Shown: positions 9,629 through 18,485, counted from the first letter of the stretch. The stretch: 49,555 bases of DNA from an uncultured Alphaproteobacteria bacterium (GCA_944390895.1 CALXRQ010000011.1:1-49555), one strand, 5' to 3'. Translations and numbers: made by a program. Notes: a model not told the origin generated them from the sequence alone.

Positions 9629-9857
9629 TGTCATGTTGAGCGAAACGAAGTGCAGTCGAAACATCTCAGCCGATAAAACCTGTCATGCTGAGCCTGTCGA
9701 AGCATCTCAGCTAATTAATCAAGGCCAAGCCCTTTCGACAAGCTCAGGGTGACCCAGCGTGGGCGCGCGGCACAAAAAAAACATTGTCATGTTGAGCACA
9801 GCGAAACATCTCAGCCTTTCCATATTGCTGAGATCCTTCACTCCGTTCAGGATGACA
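9629..9857. repeat. Second cluster of REP-like repeats, partly duplicated from the first
   Basis: Forward copies lie at about 9629-9673, 9681-9715 and 9784-9817 (TGTCATG(T/C)TGAGC ... CATCTCAGC). Inverted partners lie at about 9727-9754 (CGACAAGCTCAGGGTGAC) and 9826-9857 (CACTCCGTTCAGGATGACA). The segment GCGTGGGCGCGCGGCAC followed by an A-run and ACATTGTCATGTTGAGC is shared with the first cluster at about 5838. The remainder of the gap up to the DUF4105 gene holds only a small CAAACGC/GCGTTTG hairpin at 9935-9952. Confidence 0.85.
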
Positions 9858-9962
9858 TTTTACATTCAACAAACTCAGAGTGACATTTGAGTGTGCCGAC
9901 AACGGAGGCCTATCAACCTGTTCACTAATGGGATCAAACGCCCTCGCGTTTGTGCTGCCCGG

Positions 9963-11771
9963 TTAGAAATAATGACGGAAAGAAAGTAGACTTTCTTCAA
10001 GATTCTTGCCGTGATTTTGCTGATAGTGATATTCCAGCGCTACGGCATTGTTGCGGTCAAGCGTATAAGCGGCCTCAACCTTATATTTAATACGGGCGGC
10101 AAATTTAGACGTTGCCCAGATTTGCTCCGCCTCGGCCAACAGCCTCCACGATTCGAAATCAGCATAAACGCCGGCAGCCGCTCCGATGCCCGCCCAATGG
10201 TTATCGGGCAGAAAACCGCCGTAAGAGACATAAGAGCTGCCGAGCACATATCCCCAGACTTCGGGGCTGAAAGCATAGGACACGCCGCCGCCGACCTTGA
10301 GATTGAATGCATATCCCTCTTTTTCGGTTTCCGGATCAAATTCGCGGCTGACATTGGCGTCAATGACATAAGACATCGGATGAAACATCGCGTCAATCGG
10401 CGAAATGGATTTTATGCCGACCAAATCAAATTTTTGCAGCACCGTCTTATTTTGCTCGTCATAGTGCCGCAGAGTCGTATTAAGAAAATTAATTTCCGCA
10501 CCGCGCAAAAAACCGTAGTTGTCATCTGTCAGAGAATGATAAGCCGGCCGGTAGGAAATCTCTTGAAAAGCCTCCCCGTTTCTGAAACCGCTGCCGATTG
10601 TCGCCCGCATGGCCTCGTGCGTTTTCAAAGGCGAACGTCCCTCGCTGAGCGGAGGAAAAGCGCCGGCCTCTTTAATTTTGTTACGGGCGGTCAGGAGTTT
10701 AAAACTTTGTGTCCGGTAGGCGTCAAGTTCCAGATTTTTGGCCACGTATTGATATTGCACGAACTGATACGCCGTCTCCAAAACATCGGCCTTTTCACTG
10801 TTGTTCAATCCCGAAAGTTCATAATCCTGCCGCTTGATTGCATCCAGATAAGCCGTTCTTTGACGAGGATTCATCAAAGAATAACGATGACGTATTTTGG
10901 CCTGACGCGACGGACGATAGTTAATGTTCTTCACCAATCCTTTGCGTTGATACACCGCTTTCAACGTATCCAGCGGAATGGTCTGCATCGGAAACTCATC
11001 GGCCAGCTTCAGGGAAGGACGCACCGCGTCAAGCGTCTCCATCAGCATATAAGAGCAGTTTTGCGTAAAGAAATAATAACGTGTCTGAGAGTGGCCGACC
11101 TCCCACAAATGTGCCACGAAATAATCCAGTTCTTCAGGCGTCAAATCCAGATTAAGCTCCCATATGTCACGATTCTCAATGTTGTTGTACATATTAATCA
11201 CGTCATAATAAGGCTTAACCGTAAAACCGCCGTAATAACCGCCGGTCAACCCCCAGACCGCAAACAACACGCTGTTTTCCTTGCCGTCGGTAAAAGCGCC
11301 ATAGTTTGCGCCGTGCGCCAAAAGCTGTGTCCCCTTGCGCGCGGTATCGATTCTGAGCAGCGTATGGCCGAAAAGGGACGACGGATTGTTCATATAGGCG
11401 TCGGTAAACAAAAGCGTGACGCCGGCAGGCTGTAAATCTTTATAAAACTGCTCAAGTTCTTCGCACTCGGGGAAAGCAGCGCTGACCAGGCCGTTTTTTT
11501 TCAAAAGCTTATAACGTCCGGGAAACAGACACTTTTTTTCCGTATCCGTACCGTTTTCAAACAACTCTATCGTAGCGCGCAGTTCTTCGGCCGGCTGCCC
11601 GCGCCCGACGGGACTTAAAAAAAACGGATCTGAATCAATCGTGCTTTTATACCCCTTGCCGTCGGGACGATAATGTACCGCCGCCAGCCACTCCGGAGAA
11701 GTGTCGAACCCGGCCCGCGCCTCAAATACGGTCAAAAACGCCGCCCCCAAAAACAACCAAAATCTTTTCAT
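9963..11771 (-). CDS. DUF4105 (Lnb-type N-terminal periplasmic) protein
   Basis: This 602-residue exported protein contains the DUF4105 domain, also called the Lnb N-terminal periplasmic domain; its catalytic role here is not established. The signature is in DAYMNNPSSLFGHTLLRID at about 130-150, followed by QNCSYMLMETLD. I chose the ATG at 11771 because it begins a clear signal peptide (MKRFWLFLGAAFLTVFEARA). An in-frame GTG at 11807 would add 12 residues in front of it, and neither start has a strong ribosome site. The C-terminal third has alternating beta strands ending in FRHYF, suggesting an outer-membrane barrel; this is inference. The neighbours give no pathway clue. Confidence 0.8.
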   Translation of the reverse strand: MKRFWLFLGAAFLTVFEARAGFDTSPEWLAAVHYRPDGKGYKSTIDSDPFFLSPVGRGQPAEELRATIELFENGTDTEKKCLFPGRYKLLKKNGLVSAAFPECEELEQFYKDLQPAGVTLLFTDAYMNNPSSLFGHTLLRIDTARKGTQLLAHGANYGAFTDGKENSVLFAVWGLTGGYYGGFTVKPYYDVINMYNNIENRDIWELNLDLTPEELDYFVAHLWEVGHSQTRYYFFTQNCSYMLMETLDAVRPSLKLADEFPMQTIPLDTLKAVYQRKGLVKNINYRPSRQAKIRHRYSLMNPRQRTAYLDAIKRQDYELSGLNNSEKADVLETAYQFVQYQYVAKNLELDAYRTQSFKLLTARNKIKEAGAFPPLSEGRSPLKTHEAMRATIGSGFRNGEAFQEISYRPAYHSLTDDNYGFLRGAEINFLNTTLRHYDEQNKTVLQKFDLVGIKSISPIDAMFHPMSYVIDANVSREFDPETEKEGYAFNLKVGGGVSYAFSPEVWGYVLGSSYVSYGGFLPDNHWAGIGAAAGVYADFESWRLLAEAEQIWATSKFAARIKYKVEAAYTLDRNNAVALEYHYQQNHGKNLEESLLSFRHYF

Positions 11772-11877
11772 ATCCCAACACCGACAAAGGTTAAAACATC
11801 TGAACACCGGACAAAAAACGCGGCCCGAAACACAACCCAGCCTCGAACCGCGCCTTCTTAAAACCGCCTGTGCCGTT

Positions 11878-12333
11878 TTAAGCTTTGGTAACCTCCAAAA
11901 GCTTCAGCGTAACGGCCAGAGCATCCGTATTTTGATCCGGGAACAACAAGGCAAAATTCTGTTTGGAAACTTCGCCGAGTTTCTCGCTGTCGATATTCAG
12001 AATACCGGCCAGCGTATCAATGGTTTCGCCGTGTCCGGCAGCCGCATCCATGGCATACTGTTCCATATTGTTTTCCATAAATGCCAAAACCATTCTGCCG
12101 GTGCCGCCGGTAACGCGGCCGTTCGGATCACAGCCGGAGGTACCGAAAGTAATACCGAAAGTCTGAGTACCGAAAAGACCGTTGGTCGTAGCGGCCAGAA
12201 CCTGCGGCGCAATACCGCTCTGCCCTCTCCAGGCCATGGAACCCAGACCGCAGCCGGTGCTGTCGACGGCCTGTGCGTTGGATGCCAGAACAACTGCCGC
12301 GGCCGCAACCATTGACAAAACTATTTTCTTCAT
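11878..12333 (-). CDS. DUF3015 family periplasmic protein
   Basis: This is a small exported protein of the DUF3015 family, whose function is unknown. The start at 12333 is preferred over the in-frame ATG at 12348 because GGAGA lies 8-9 bases before it and the protein then begins with a standard signal peptide (MKKIVLSMVAAAAVVLASNA). The mature part opens with STGCGLGSMAWRGQSG and contains FGITFGTSGCDP, both typical of the family, with two conserved cysteines that may form a disulphide. Its stop codon lies inside a CTTAAAAC/GTTTTAAG inverted repeat (11857-11882) that may help end transcription. Confidence 0.8.
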   Translation of the reverse strand: MKKIVLSMVAAAAVVLASNAQAVDSTGCGLGSMAWRGQSGIAPQVLAATTNGLFGTQTFGITFGTSGCDPNGRVTGGTGRMVLAFMENNMEQYAMDAAAGHGETIDTLAGILNIDSEKLGEVSKQNFALLFPDQNTDALAVTLKLLEVTKA

Positions 12334-12445
12334 CTGAAAAATCTCCATAAGTTTAACTGTTACGCATTTCAGAATAGCACACGACCAATGTTTGTATAGC
12401 CATTAGCGCAGGTTATCACCAACATAAAAAGAAATCCGAAAAGAC

Positions 12446-12473
12446 TTGCATTCTCGTTTTTATGTGTTATATT
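12446..12473 (+). promoter_or_regulatory. Predicted sigma-70 promoter of greA
   Basis: TTGCAT (12446-12451), 16-bp spacer and TATATT (12468-12473), about 110 bases before the greA start. No other gene could use it in this direction. Confidence 0.5.
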
Positions 12474-12585
12474 TAACAGAAGTAAGAGAAAAGAACAAGC
12501 TGTGAAGGATTCTGTCCCTCGCAGTTTATTTTTTAACCCGATGTGATTTTATAAAAATCAGCAATCAATATTTGAGGTAAGTAAA

Positions 12586-13059
12586 ATGGAAAAATTCCCT
12601 TTAACCAAACAGGGTTTTGTTGAACTTGAAGCAGAATTAAAACACCTGAAGGCTGTTGATCGTCCTAACATCATTGCAGCCATTGCCGAAGCCCGTTCCC
12701 ACGGCGACCTCTCGGAAAACGCCGAATACTCTGCCGCTAAAGAGAAGCAAAGTTTTATTGAGGGACGCATTCAGGATCTGGAAGCCGTTATCAGCCGCGC
12801 CCAGGTTATCGACCCGGCGCAGAGCAAGTGCGACGTCGTCCGTTTTGGCGCTACCGTTCTGGTTGCAGATGAAGATACCGACGCCGAACAGAAATATCAG
12901 ATTGTCGGCGATTATGAAGCAGACATCGACCGCAACAAAATTTCGCTGTCTTCCCCGCTGGCCAAAGCTCTCATCGGCAAAGAAGTCGGCGATGTTGCCG
13001 AATTCTCCGCTCCCGGCGGCAAAAAGTCTTTCGAAATTTTAGAGATAGACTATATCTAG
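12586..13059 (+). CDS. greA: Transcription elongation factor GreA
   Basis: GreA enters the secondary channel of RNA polymerase and stimulates cleavage of backtracked RNA, rescuing stalled complexes. The 157-residue length is standard. The N-terminal coiled-coil finger contains ARSHGDLSENAEYSAAKE, with the acidic tip residues that hold the catalytic magnesium. The C-terminal FKBP-like domain includes ISLSSPLAKALIGKEVGD. The start follows GAGGTAAGTAAA. It is a single-gene unit bounded by its own promoter and a strong terminator. Confidence 0.97.
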   Translation: MEKFPLTKQGFVELEAELKHLKAVDRPNIIAAIAEARSHGDLSENAEYSAAKEKQSFIEGRIQDLEAVISRAQVIDPAQSKCDVVRFGATVLVADEDTDAEQKYQIVGDYEADIDRNKISLSSPLAKALIGKEVGDVAEFSAPGGKKSFEILEIDYI

Positions 13060-13084
13060 AAATTTCGGTTCCGATAAATATATT

Positions 13085-13118
13085 AAAGCCATCGACAATT
13101 CGATGGCTTTATTTTTTT
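13085..13118 (+). terminator. Rho-independent terminator of greA
   Basis: An 11-bp perfect stem AAAGCCATCGA / TCGATGGCTTT with a 4-nt loop, followed by a run of seven T. The first in-frame ATG of the next gene lies at its end. Confidence 0.93.
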
Positions 13119-13136
13119 ATGACCAAGGAGAACAAA

Positions 13137-13403
13137 ATGACCGAAAGCAGATATTCATACAATTACGAAAACAAATGCGACTGCAGCGACGACGACAACT
13201 GCGGCTGCACCTATCCCAACAATATGCCGCACGACTTTGACCACCGCTGTCCGACCGATCAGAAACAAGAGTGCGTCAAAACCGTAAGCCGCGAAAAAAT
13301 AGAAGTAAAAACGCCCAACGCTCATTACAAAAAGGACAGCGTCTGCATCTGCTCGCCCCGGGAATGCGACTGCAGCATCAGCAGCGAAGAAAAAAGCAAA
13401 TAA
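13137..13403 (+). CDS. Small Cys-rich protein with CxC motifs
   Basis: I do not recognise this 88-residue protein. The start at 13137 is chosen because AAGGAG sits seven bases before it; the earlier in-frame ATG at 13119 is in the T-run of the greA terminator. It has no signal peptide. The N-terminal half is acidic with CDCSDDDNCGC, and the C-terminal end has CICSPRECDCS. The paired CxC and CxxxC spacing suggests metal binding, perhaps metallothionein-like, but this is inference. Four to five further residues (His, Asp) near the cysteines could also coordinate metal. It lies directly upstream of thioredoxin reductase in the same direction, with an 80-bp gap. Confidence 0.7.
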   Translation: MTESRYSYNYENKCDCSDDDNCGCTYPNNMPHDFDHRCPTDQKQECVKTVSREKIEVKTPNAHYKKDSVCICSPRECDCSISSEEKSK

Positions 13404-13483
13404 ATAAACAGCCCTATTTTATAATTGCCAAAAGACATTTTAGCCGATAACGTATAAAAAATAAAAATTTCAGGAGTTATAAA

Positions 13484-14419
13484 ATGGCTGAATACAAAAC
13501 CAAGGTTCTCATCATCGGCTCCGGCCCCGCCGGCTATACCGCGGGCATTTATGCCGCGCGCGCCGGCCTGAACCCGGTCCTGGTCTCCGGCAACCAGATC
13601 GGCGGCCAGCTGACGATTACGACCGAAATTGAAAACTTTCCCGGTTTTCCCGAACCGATCGGCGGTCAGGAACTGATGCAAAGAATGAAAGAACAGGCGC
13701 AAAACGTCGGCGTAACCATTATCGACGATATCATCAGCGAAGTTGATTTTTCCAAAGCGCCGTATCATTGCAACTCCGCGGCCAACAACCTTTACTGCGG
13801 AGATACCGTCATTATCGCCACCGGCGCCTCTGCCCGCTGGCTGGGCTTGGAAAGCGAAAAGAAGTTTTTGGGCTTCGGCGTTTCCGGCTGCGCCACCTGT
13901 GACGGATTTTTTTACCGCGGCAAAGACGTGGCCGTCGTCGGCGGCGGCAATACTGCGGCGGAAGAAGCTCTCTACCTCACGACGTTTGCCAAATCGGTGA
14001 CCCTCATTCACCGGCGCGATTCTCTGCGCGCGGACAAACTGATGCAGCAGCGCCTGCAAAACAACAAAAAAATAAACATTGAATGGGACAGCGTGGTGGA
14101 AGAAGTGGTCGGCACCGAGAACCCCTTGTCAGTCAACGGCGTCATCATCAAAAACGTCAAAACCGACCGCACCACCAAACTTAACGTCGACGGTCTGTTT
14201 ATCGCCATCGGCCACCATCCGAACACCGAACTGTTCAAAGGCCTGCTGGAGCTCGACAATGACGGTTACATCGTCACCAAGCATGACAGCTGCGAGACCA
14301 GCATTCCCGGCATTTTTGCCGCCGGAGACGTTCAAAACGCCAATTTCCGCCAGGCCGTTGTTGCCGCTGGAACCGGCTGTATGGCAGCTCTGGAAGCAGA
14401 AAAGTATTTAAACAAATAA
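13484..14419 (+). CDS. trxB: Thioredoxin reductase
   Basis: TrxB is a cytoplasmic flavoprotein that passes electrons from NADPH to thioredoxin. The 311 residues begin with an FAD-binding GxGxxG fold (IGSGPAGYTAGIYAARAG). The redox-active disulphide is the CATC motif (Cys136, Cys139). The NADPH-binding fold has VVGGGNTAAEEA and the HRRDSLRA 2'-phosphate site. The C-terminal FAD segment is GIFAAGDVQNANFRQAV. The start has CAGGAG eight bases upstream. No thioredoxin gene is seen nearby. Confidence 0.97.
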   Translation: MAEYKTKVLIIGSGPAGYTAGIYAARAGLNPVLVSGNQIGGQLTITTEIENFPGFPEPIGGQELMQRMKEQAQNVGVTIIDDIISEVDFSKAPYHCNSAANNLYCGDTVIIATGASARWLGLESEKKFLGFGVSGCATCDGFFYRGKDVAVVGGGNTAAEEALYLTTFAKSVTLIHRRDSLRADKLMQQRLQNNKKINIEWDSVVEEVVGTENPLSVNGVIIKNVKTDRTTKLNVDGLFIAIGHHPNTELFKGLLELDNDGYIVTKHDSCETSIPGIFAAGDVQNANFRQAVVAAGTGCMAALEAEKYLNK

Positions 14420-14501
14420 AATATTTTGCCCAAAAAATGCCTTGCGCAGGCAGGTGAAATATGATAAATTGATAATGTTTTATTAAAAATAACAAATAAT
14501 T

Positions 14502-14696
14502 ATGAACAAGTTTGAAAAAATCGGTTATGCGGGAATAGTTCTTGCTGCCGTGGGAATTGTAGCTTTTTGGGTTTTCGGTTTTAACAACGACTTGGAAGCA
14601 TCCGAGTGGAGTCTTTTCTCTGCCGGTGTTTCCGCCTGGATAGGATTGATTTCCTTAGGCCTGAACAAACTGCGTTCCCGTTGGATGTACAATTAA
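14502..14696 (+). CDS. Small two-helix membrane protein
   Basis: This 64-residue protein is not recognised. It has two predicted transmembrane segments (about 8-27 and 38-56), a short acidic loop between them (NNDLEASEW) and a basic C-terminus (NKLRSRWMYN), so both ends are probably cytoplasmic. There is no Shine-Dalgarno sequence. The leader is A/T-rich (ATTAAAAATAACAAATAATT before the ATG), like those of the unrecognised genes elsewhere in the window. It ends before a strong bidirectional terminator. Confidence 0.6.
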   Translation: MNKFEKIGYAGIVLAAVGIVAFWVFGFNNDLEASEWSLFSAGVSAWIGLISLGLNKLRSRWMYN

Positions 14697-14710
14697 AATT
14701 TAACCCACTC

Positions 14711-14748
14711 AAAAAAAAAACAGCTCTTTAAACAGAGCTGTTTTTTAT
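14711..14748. terminator. Bidirectional terminator between the small membrane protein and the macB operon
   Basis: Stem AAACAGCTCT / AGAGCTGTTT flanked by an A-run on the left and a T-run on the right, so it can serve both converging transcripts. Confidence 0.9.
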
Positions 14749-14759
14749 TTAGGATACCT

Positions 14760-15989
14760 TTATTCGTAACGCAGGGCATTAATCGGATTTAACAACGACG
14801 CCTTGTAGGCCGGATAAAACCCGAAAAAGAGACCGACCAGTCCGGCAAAAGAAAAAGGAAGCAATACATAAAGCAGCGTCGGCTGCGGCGTAAGCGTCGT
14901 AAATGAAGAAACCAGCCAAATACCGAGCATCCCCAGAATAATGCCCATCAAACCGCCGATCAAAGACAAAACCAACGCCTCCATCAAAAACTGCAGCCGA
15001 ATATCCCAGGTTTTGGCGCCGATAGCCATTCTGATACCGATTTCACGCGTACGCTCGGTTACGGAAACCAGCATGATATTCATAATGCCGATACCGCCGA
15101 CCAGAAGCGAAATGCCGGCAATGGAACCCAACATAATCGTCATGATTTTGGTAGAATTCTCCATCATTTCCATCATCTGGGTCAGATTGCGAATGACAAA
15201 ATCGTTTTCCTTGTTGCTTCCCAGATTATGCCTCTGTCGCAAAAGTTCGGTTATTTCTTCCTGAGAAGTATAAGTGCTTTCAGAATCTACTGCCTGCAGC
15301 ATAATCATTTTCACCTGATCCGGAAACTGGATACCCATCACTTTTTTCTGAGCGGTCGTAATCGGAATATAAACCGCGTCATCCTGATCCATTCCCATTC
15401 CGCTTTGCCCGCGCGCCACCAAAACGCCGATAACCTGAAAAGGCATTCCCTTAATGCGTATGGTGCGGCCGATGGGATCAACGTCGCCAAACAGTTCATT
15501 AACCACCGTACGTCCCAAAATAGCAACTTTAGATGCATTTTTCACATCGGCTTCGCTGAAAAAGCGACCATAATCAAGCTCCCATTCTTTAATCTCAAAC
15601 AAACGGTTATCCGTTCCGCTGATACCCGTAGACCAGTTGGCGTTGCCGTATACGATCTGCGCCGTCTCTTCCAACACCGGCGCGGCCAGGCGTATTTTGC
15701 TGATTTTTTCCTGAATGGCATCCCCGTCCGCTTTTTTCATGGTCGGCTGGGAACCGTGTCCGCCTCTGGCGCCGCTTGACGTTGCCACACCCGAACGAAC
15801 GATAATCAGATTGGATCCCATTGTCTTCATTTCGTTTTGAATCGAAATCTGTGCCCCGTGGCCGATGGCCAGCATCACAATAACGGCCGCCACGCCGATG
15901 ATAATGCCCAGACTGGTCAGAATGGAGCGCATCTTGTTGGCTTTAATCGCCCGCACCGCAATGCTGAAAATCGTCTTTAGTTCAATCAT
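14760..15989 (-). CDS. MacB-type ABC transporter permease
   Basis: This 409-residue inner-membrane protein is the permease of a MacAB-like tripartite exporter. It has the MacB topology: one N-terminal membrane helix (about 20-42), a large periplasmic MacB core domain (about 50-270) and three C-terminal FtsX-like helices (about 285-400) with TERTREIGIRMAIGA between them. In E. coli MacB the ATPase and permease are fused; here they are separate genes, as in many bacteria. Its start overlaps the ATPase stop by 4 bp (ATGA), implying translational coupling. The substrate cannot be read from the sequence; antibiotics, lipids or peptides are possibilities for the family. Confidence 0.9.
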   Translation of the reverse strand: MIELKTIFSIAVRAIKANKMRSILTSLGIIIGVAAVIVMLAIGHGAQISIQNEMKTMGSNLIIVRSGVATSSGARGGHGSQPTMKKADGDAIQEKISKIRLAAPVLEETAQIVYGNANWSTGISGTDNRLFEIKEWELDYGRFFSEADVKNASKVAILGRTVVNELFGDVDPIGRTIRIKGMPFQVIGVLVARGQSGMGMDQDDAVYIPITTAQKKVMGIQFPDQVKMIMLQAVDSESTYTSQEEITELLRQRHNLGSNKENDFVIRNLTQMMEMMENSTKIMTIMLGSIAGISLLVGGIGIMNIMLVSVTERTREIGIRMAIGAKTWDIRLQFLMEALVLSLIGGLMGIILGMLGIWLVSSFTTLTPQPTLLYVLLPFSFAGLVGLFFGFYPAYKASLLNPINALRYE

Positions 15990-16723
15990 CCCTCGCCTCC
16001 GGAAAACAAATCGGGCATTTTGTTTTTGGCCGCCTTGCGTTTAACCGCTTCATCCGAAGAAATTTCGCCGTCCACAATTCTGATAACGCGGTCGGCATAG
16101 CGGGCAATGTCCTCCTCATGCGTAACCAGAATAATCGTCCGTCCCATTTCCCTGTTGAGCTTGGTAAACAAGTCCATAATTTCCACACTCATCTTGGTAT
16201 CGAGATTGCCGGTCGGCTCGTCGGCAAAAATAATCGGCGCGTCGTTAACCACCGCCCGGGCAATCGCTACGCGTTGCTGCTGACCGCCCGACAACTGGTT
16301 GGGCTGATGATACATTCTCTCTTTGAGACCCACGCTTTTAAGCGCCTTGGCTGCCCGTTCATGACGTTCTTCGTCGGCCACGCCGGCATAAACCATCGGC
16401 AGTTCCACATTTTCAATGGCAGAAGTGCGCGAGAAAAGGTTAAATCCCTGAAACACAAACCCTATTTTCTGATTGCGAATTCCGGCCAAATCATCGGAAC
16501 TCAGCTTTTCAACATTCATTCCATCCAGCACATAATGGCCGGAAGTAGGCTTGTCCAAACATCCCAATATATTCATCAAAGTTGATTTTCCCGAACCCGA
16601 AGGCCCCATGATGGCCACGAACTCGCCGCGCTCAATCTGTAAGGATATGCCTTTCAATATCTTCAGGTTAAAACCGTCCAGCGGATAGCTTTTGACAATG
16701 TTCTTAAGTTCAATCAAGGCCAT
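15986..16723 (-). CDS. ABC transporter ATPase of the MacB/LolD class
   Basis: This 245-residue protein energises the adjacent permease. All ABC ATPase motifs are intact: Walker A GPSGSGKST (about 41-49), Q-loop, signature LSGGQQQR, Walker B IIFADEPTGNLD and the H-loop in LVTHE. FQGFNLFSRTSAIENVELPM is typical of the MacB/LolD group. A short tail rich in Lys extends beyond the usual end. The ATG overlaps the macA-like stop by one base (TGATG) and the gene overlaps the permease by 4 bp, so the three genes form one coupled operon. Confidence 0.93.
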   Translation of the reverse strand: MALIELKNIVKSYPLDGFNLKILKGISLQIERGEFVAIMGPSGSGKSTLMNILGCLDKPTSGHYVLDGMNVEKLSSDDLAGIRNQKIGFVFQGFNLFSRTSAIENVELPMVYAGVADEERHERAAKALKSVGLKERMYHQPNQLSGGQQQRVAIARAVVNDAPIIFADEPTGNLDTKMSVEIMDLFTKLNREMGRTIILVTHEEDIARYADRVIRIVDGEISSDEAVKRKAAKNKMPDLFSGGEG

Positions 16724-17883
16724 CAGCGCGGCATCCTCATTCTCATCTGACGCGCTTTGACGTCATTTTCTTTCTTCTCGACGATAATCTCGTCGCCTTC
16801 GCGCAAATCGGCGGAGCTTATCTCCGTACTGTTGTCGTCGCTAACGCCGGTCTTAATCGCCACCCGCATCGGATGCCCGTTTTTCATCACCCATACGCCT
16901 TTGTCTTTATAGCGTTTTGAAGCAGCGCCGCGGCCGTCGTCCATATAGAAACGCAGCGCCTGATTGGGCACCAGAAAAACATTTTGCTTTTCGGCGGTAA
17001 TGATTTCAACATTCGCAGTCATACCGGGTTTCAGTTTAAGCTCTTTGTTGTCGATTTCGATAATCACTTCATAAGTCACGACATTTGAGGTCGTAATCGC
17101 CTCGTTGCGCACCTGGGTCACAATACCGTAAAATATTTCGTCGGGATAGCTGTCAACGCTGAACTCAACCGTCTGCCCTTCCTTAACCTTGGCAATGTCG
17201 GCTTCCACCACCGAAGCCTCAATCTGCATTTTGGTCAGATCTTCCGCCACGTTGAACAGAGTCGGCGTCTGAAAACTGGCCGCTACCGTCTGTCCGACTT
17301 CCACGACCTTGGAAACCACGATCCCTTCGACCGGGGACACAATCTTGGTATAATTTAGGTCAATCAATGCCGAATTCAGAGCCGCCTCAGCCTGTTTAAC
17401 CTGAGCCTCGTTCAGCATTTTCTGCGCGACGGCATTATCATAATCCCGCTGAGCGGATTCCAGCTCCTTATCGGCGGAATAACGCGACGTATTGAGCTTT
17501 TTGATACGATTCAAATGTTTTTTATAATATATTATGTCGTTTTTTACCACCTCAACCTGAGCCTTGGCTATATCAAGCGCTGCCTGTTTCTGAGCGACAC
17601 TGGCCTCAAACAGGGCCGGATCAATCTGCGCCAAAATCTGATTTTTCTGTACCGGAGAATTATAGTCTACAAAAATTTCCGAAATGGTTCCCGAAACCTG
17701 CGTACCGATATTAATGGTTGAAATCGGGTTAATGATGCCCGAAGCCGTGATTTTTTCGGTAATATTACCCTTTTGCAGTTTTCTGGTTACAAATTCATCG
17801 TCAACATCATTGACCGAATTCAGATAAAAGGCGACTCCGCCTCCGATTAACAATAACCAAACATATTTCAGATATTTTTTCAT
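16723..17883 (-). CDS. MacA-like periplasmic adaptor (HlyD/RND family)
   Basis: This 386-residue protein is a membrane-fusion adaptor that links the inner-membrane transporter to an outer-membrane channel. One N-terminal anchor helix (about 5-20) is followed by the beta-barrel and lipoyl halves (NIGTQVSGTISEIFVDYNSPVQ) and a long coiled-coil hairpin (about 105-190), then VVSPVEGIVVSKVVEVGQTV-like lipoyl return and C-terminal barrel domains. It is first in the operon with the ATPase and permease. No TolC-type channel gene is in the window. The start is preceded by AAGGT. Confidence 0.9.
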   Translation of the reverse strand: MKKYLKYVWLLLIGGGVAFYLNSVNDVDDEFVTRKLQKGNITEKITASGIINPISTINIGTQVSGTISEIFVDYNSPVQKNQILAQIDPALFEASVAQKQAALDIAKAQVEVVKNDIIYYKKHLNRIKKLNTSRYSADKELESAQRDYDNAVAQKMLNEAQVKQAEAALNSALIDLNYTKIVSPVEGIVVSKVVEVGQTVAASFQTPTLFNVAEDLTKMQIEASVVEADIAKVKEGQTVEFSVDSYPDEIFYGIVTQVRNEAITTSNVVTYEVIIEIDNKELKLKPGMTANVEIITAEKQNVFLVPNQALRFYMDDGRGAASKRYKDKGVWVMKNGHPMRVAIKTGVSDDNSTEISSADLREGDEIIVEKKENDVKARQMRMRMPR

Positions 17884-18007
17884 AACCTTACCACAACCTT
17901 GAATATAAATAAAAAAATTAAATTTACAATTTGTATGAATTATAACCGCAAAAAGTTCATTATTTCTTTAAAATAACCGCCAAATTTTAAAATTTAATAA
18001 AAGCATC

Positions 18008-18036
18008 TTGTCAAAAACATCTTTTTTGTCTACTAT
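18008..18036 (+). promoter_or_regulatory. Predicted strong sigma-70 promoter for the 18.1-kb genes
   Basis: TTGTCA (18008-18013), 17-bp spacer and TACTAT (18031-18036). It is close to consensus in both boxes and spacing, and lies about 95 bases before the ATG at 18131. Confidence 0.6.
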
Positions 18037-18107
18037 GATAGGTACTTTAAATATAATTATTGCTAAGACTGTGAGAAATAATGCCGGAATTTTTGCGTTT
18101 CGGCAAG

Positions 18108-18120
18108 TATTAATCTAAAA
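18108..18120 (+). promoter_or_regulatory. Shared leader motif TATTAAYCTAAAA, copy 1
   Basis: TATTAATCTAAAA lies exactly 10 bases before the ATG at 18131, which has no Shine-Dalgarno sequence. The same 13-mer, at nearly the same distance, precedes the genes starting at 38808 and 40062. Its role is unknown; a translation-initiation or regulatory element is inferred. Confidence 0.5.
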
Positions 18121-18130
18121 TATAAATAAT

Positions 18131-18451
18131 ATGAACAAAGTAGATTTGTCGGCTGCTCCAACCTCTGCTGACGAACATTTGCAAAATGTAATCAAAAACG
18201 AGAATGCCTGTGTCAAAGACCGTAACATGGTTCTTCGCCGTATTATCACGGATCTTGAAAATCATCTGGAACTTGACGACGACTATCAGAAAGCGTTGGA
18301 AATTCTTCTTTCTTCGGTTTCAAACATGACCGGATGCGAGAAATATTTCTACGAAGTAATGATTGCCCTGCACGTGTACGGCAATGCCGAGCAGAAACAG
18401 CTGGCTGAGAAATTTCACGCTTTGGTTTACGGGACAAAGTCTCATAACTAA
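18131..18451 (+). CDS. Unrecognised 106-residue protein
   Basis: I do not recognise this protein. It is predicted to be helical and soluble, without signal peptide or membrane segment, and carries two scattered cysteines (CVKD, GCEKYF). A consensus-like promoter lies upstream and the ATG follows an A/T-rich leader with no ribosome site. The next gene in the same direction begins 34 bases after its stop, so the two are probably co-transcribed. Codon pattern and start context make it a credible gene. Confidence 0.6.
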   Translation: MNKVDLSAAPTSADEHLQNVIKNENACVKDRNMVLRRIITDLENHLELDDDYQKALEILLSSVSNMTGCEKYFYEVMIALHVYGNAEQKQLAEKFHALVYGTKSHN

Positions 18452-18485
18452 AACAGTTACTAATTTTTAATTTATTTTTATTTTT

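Noticed and set aside
5612..9857. Regular repeats that might be a CRISPR array
   Set aside because: Copies vary in length, sequence and spacing, occur in both orientations and have no uniform unique spacers or cas genes.
10011..11435. A 474-codon plus-strand open frame
   Set aside because: It is antisense to the DUF4105 gene, whose signal peptide and family motifs are clear.
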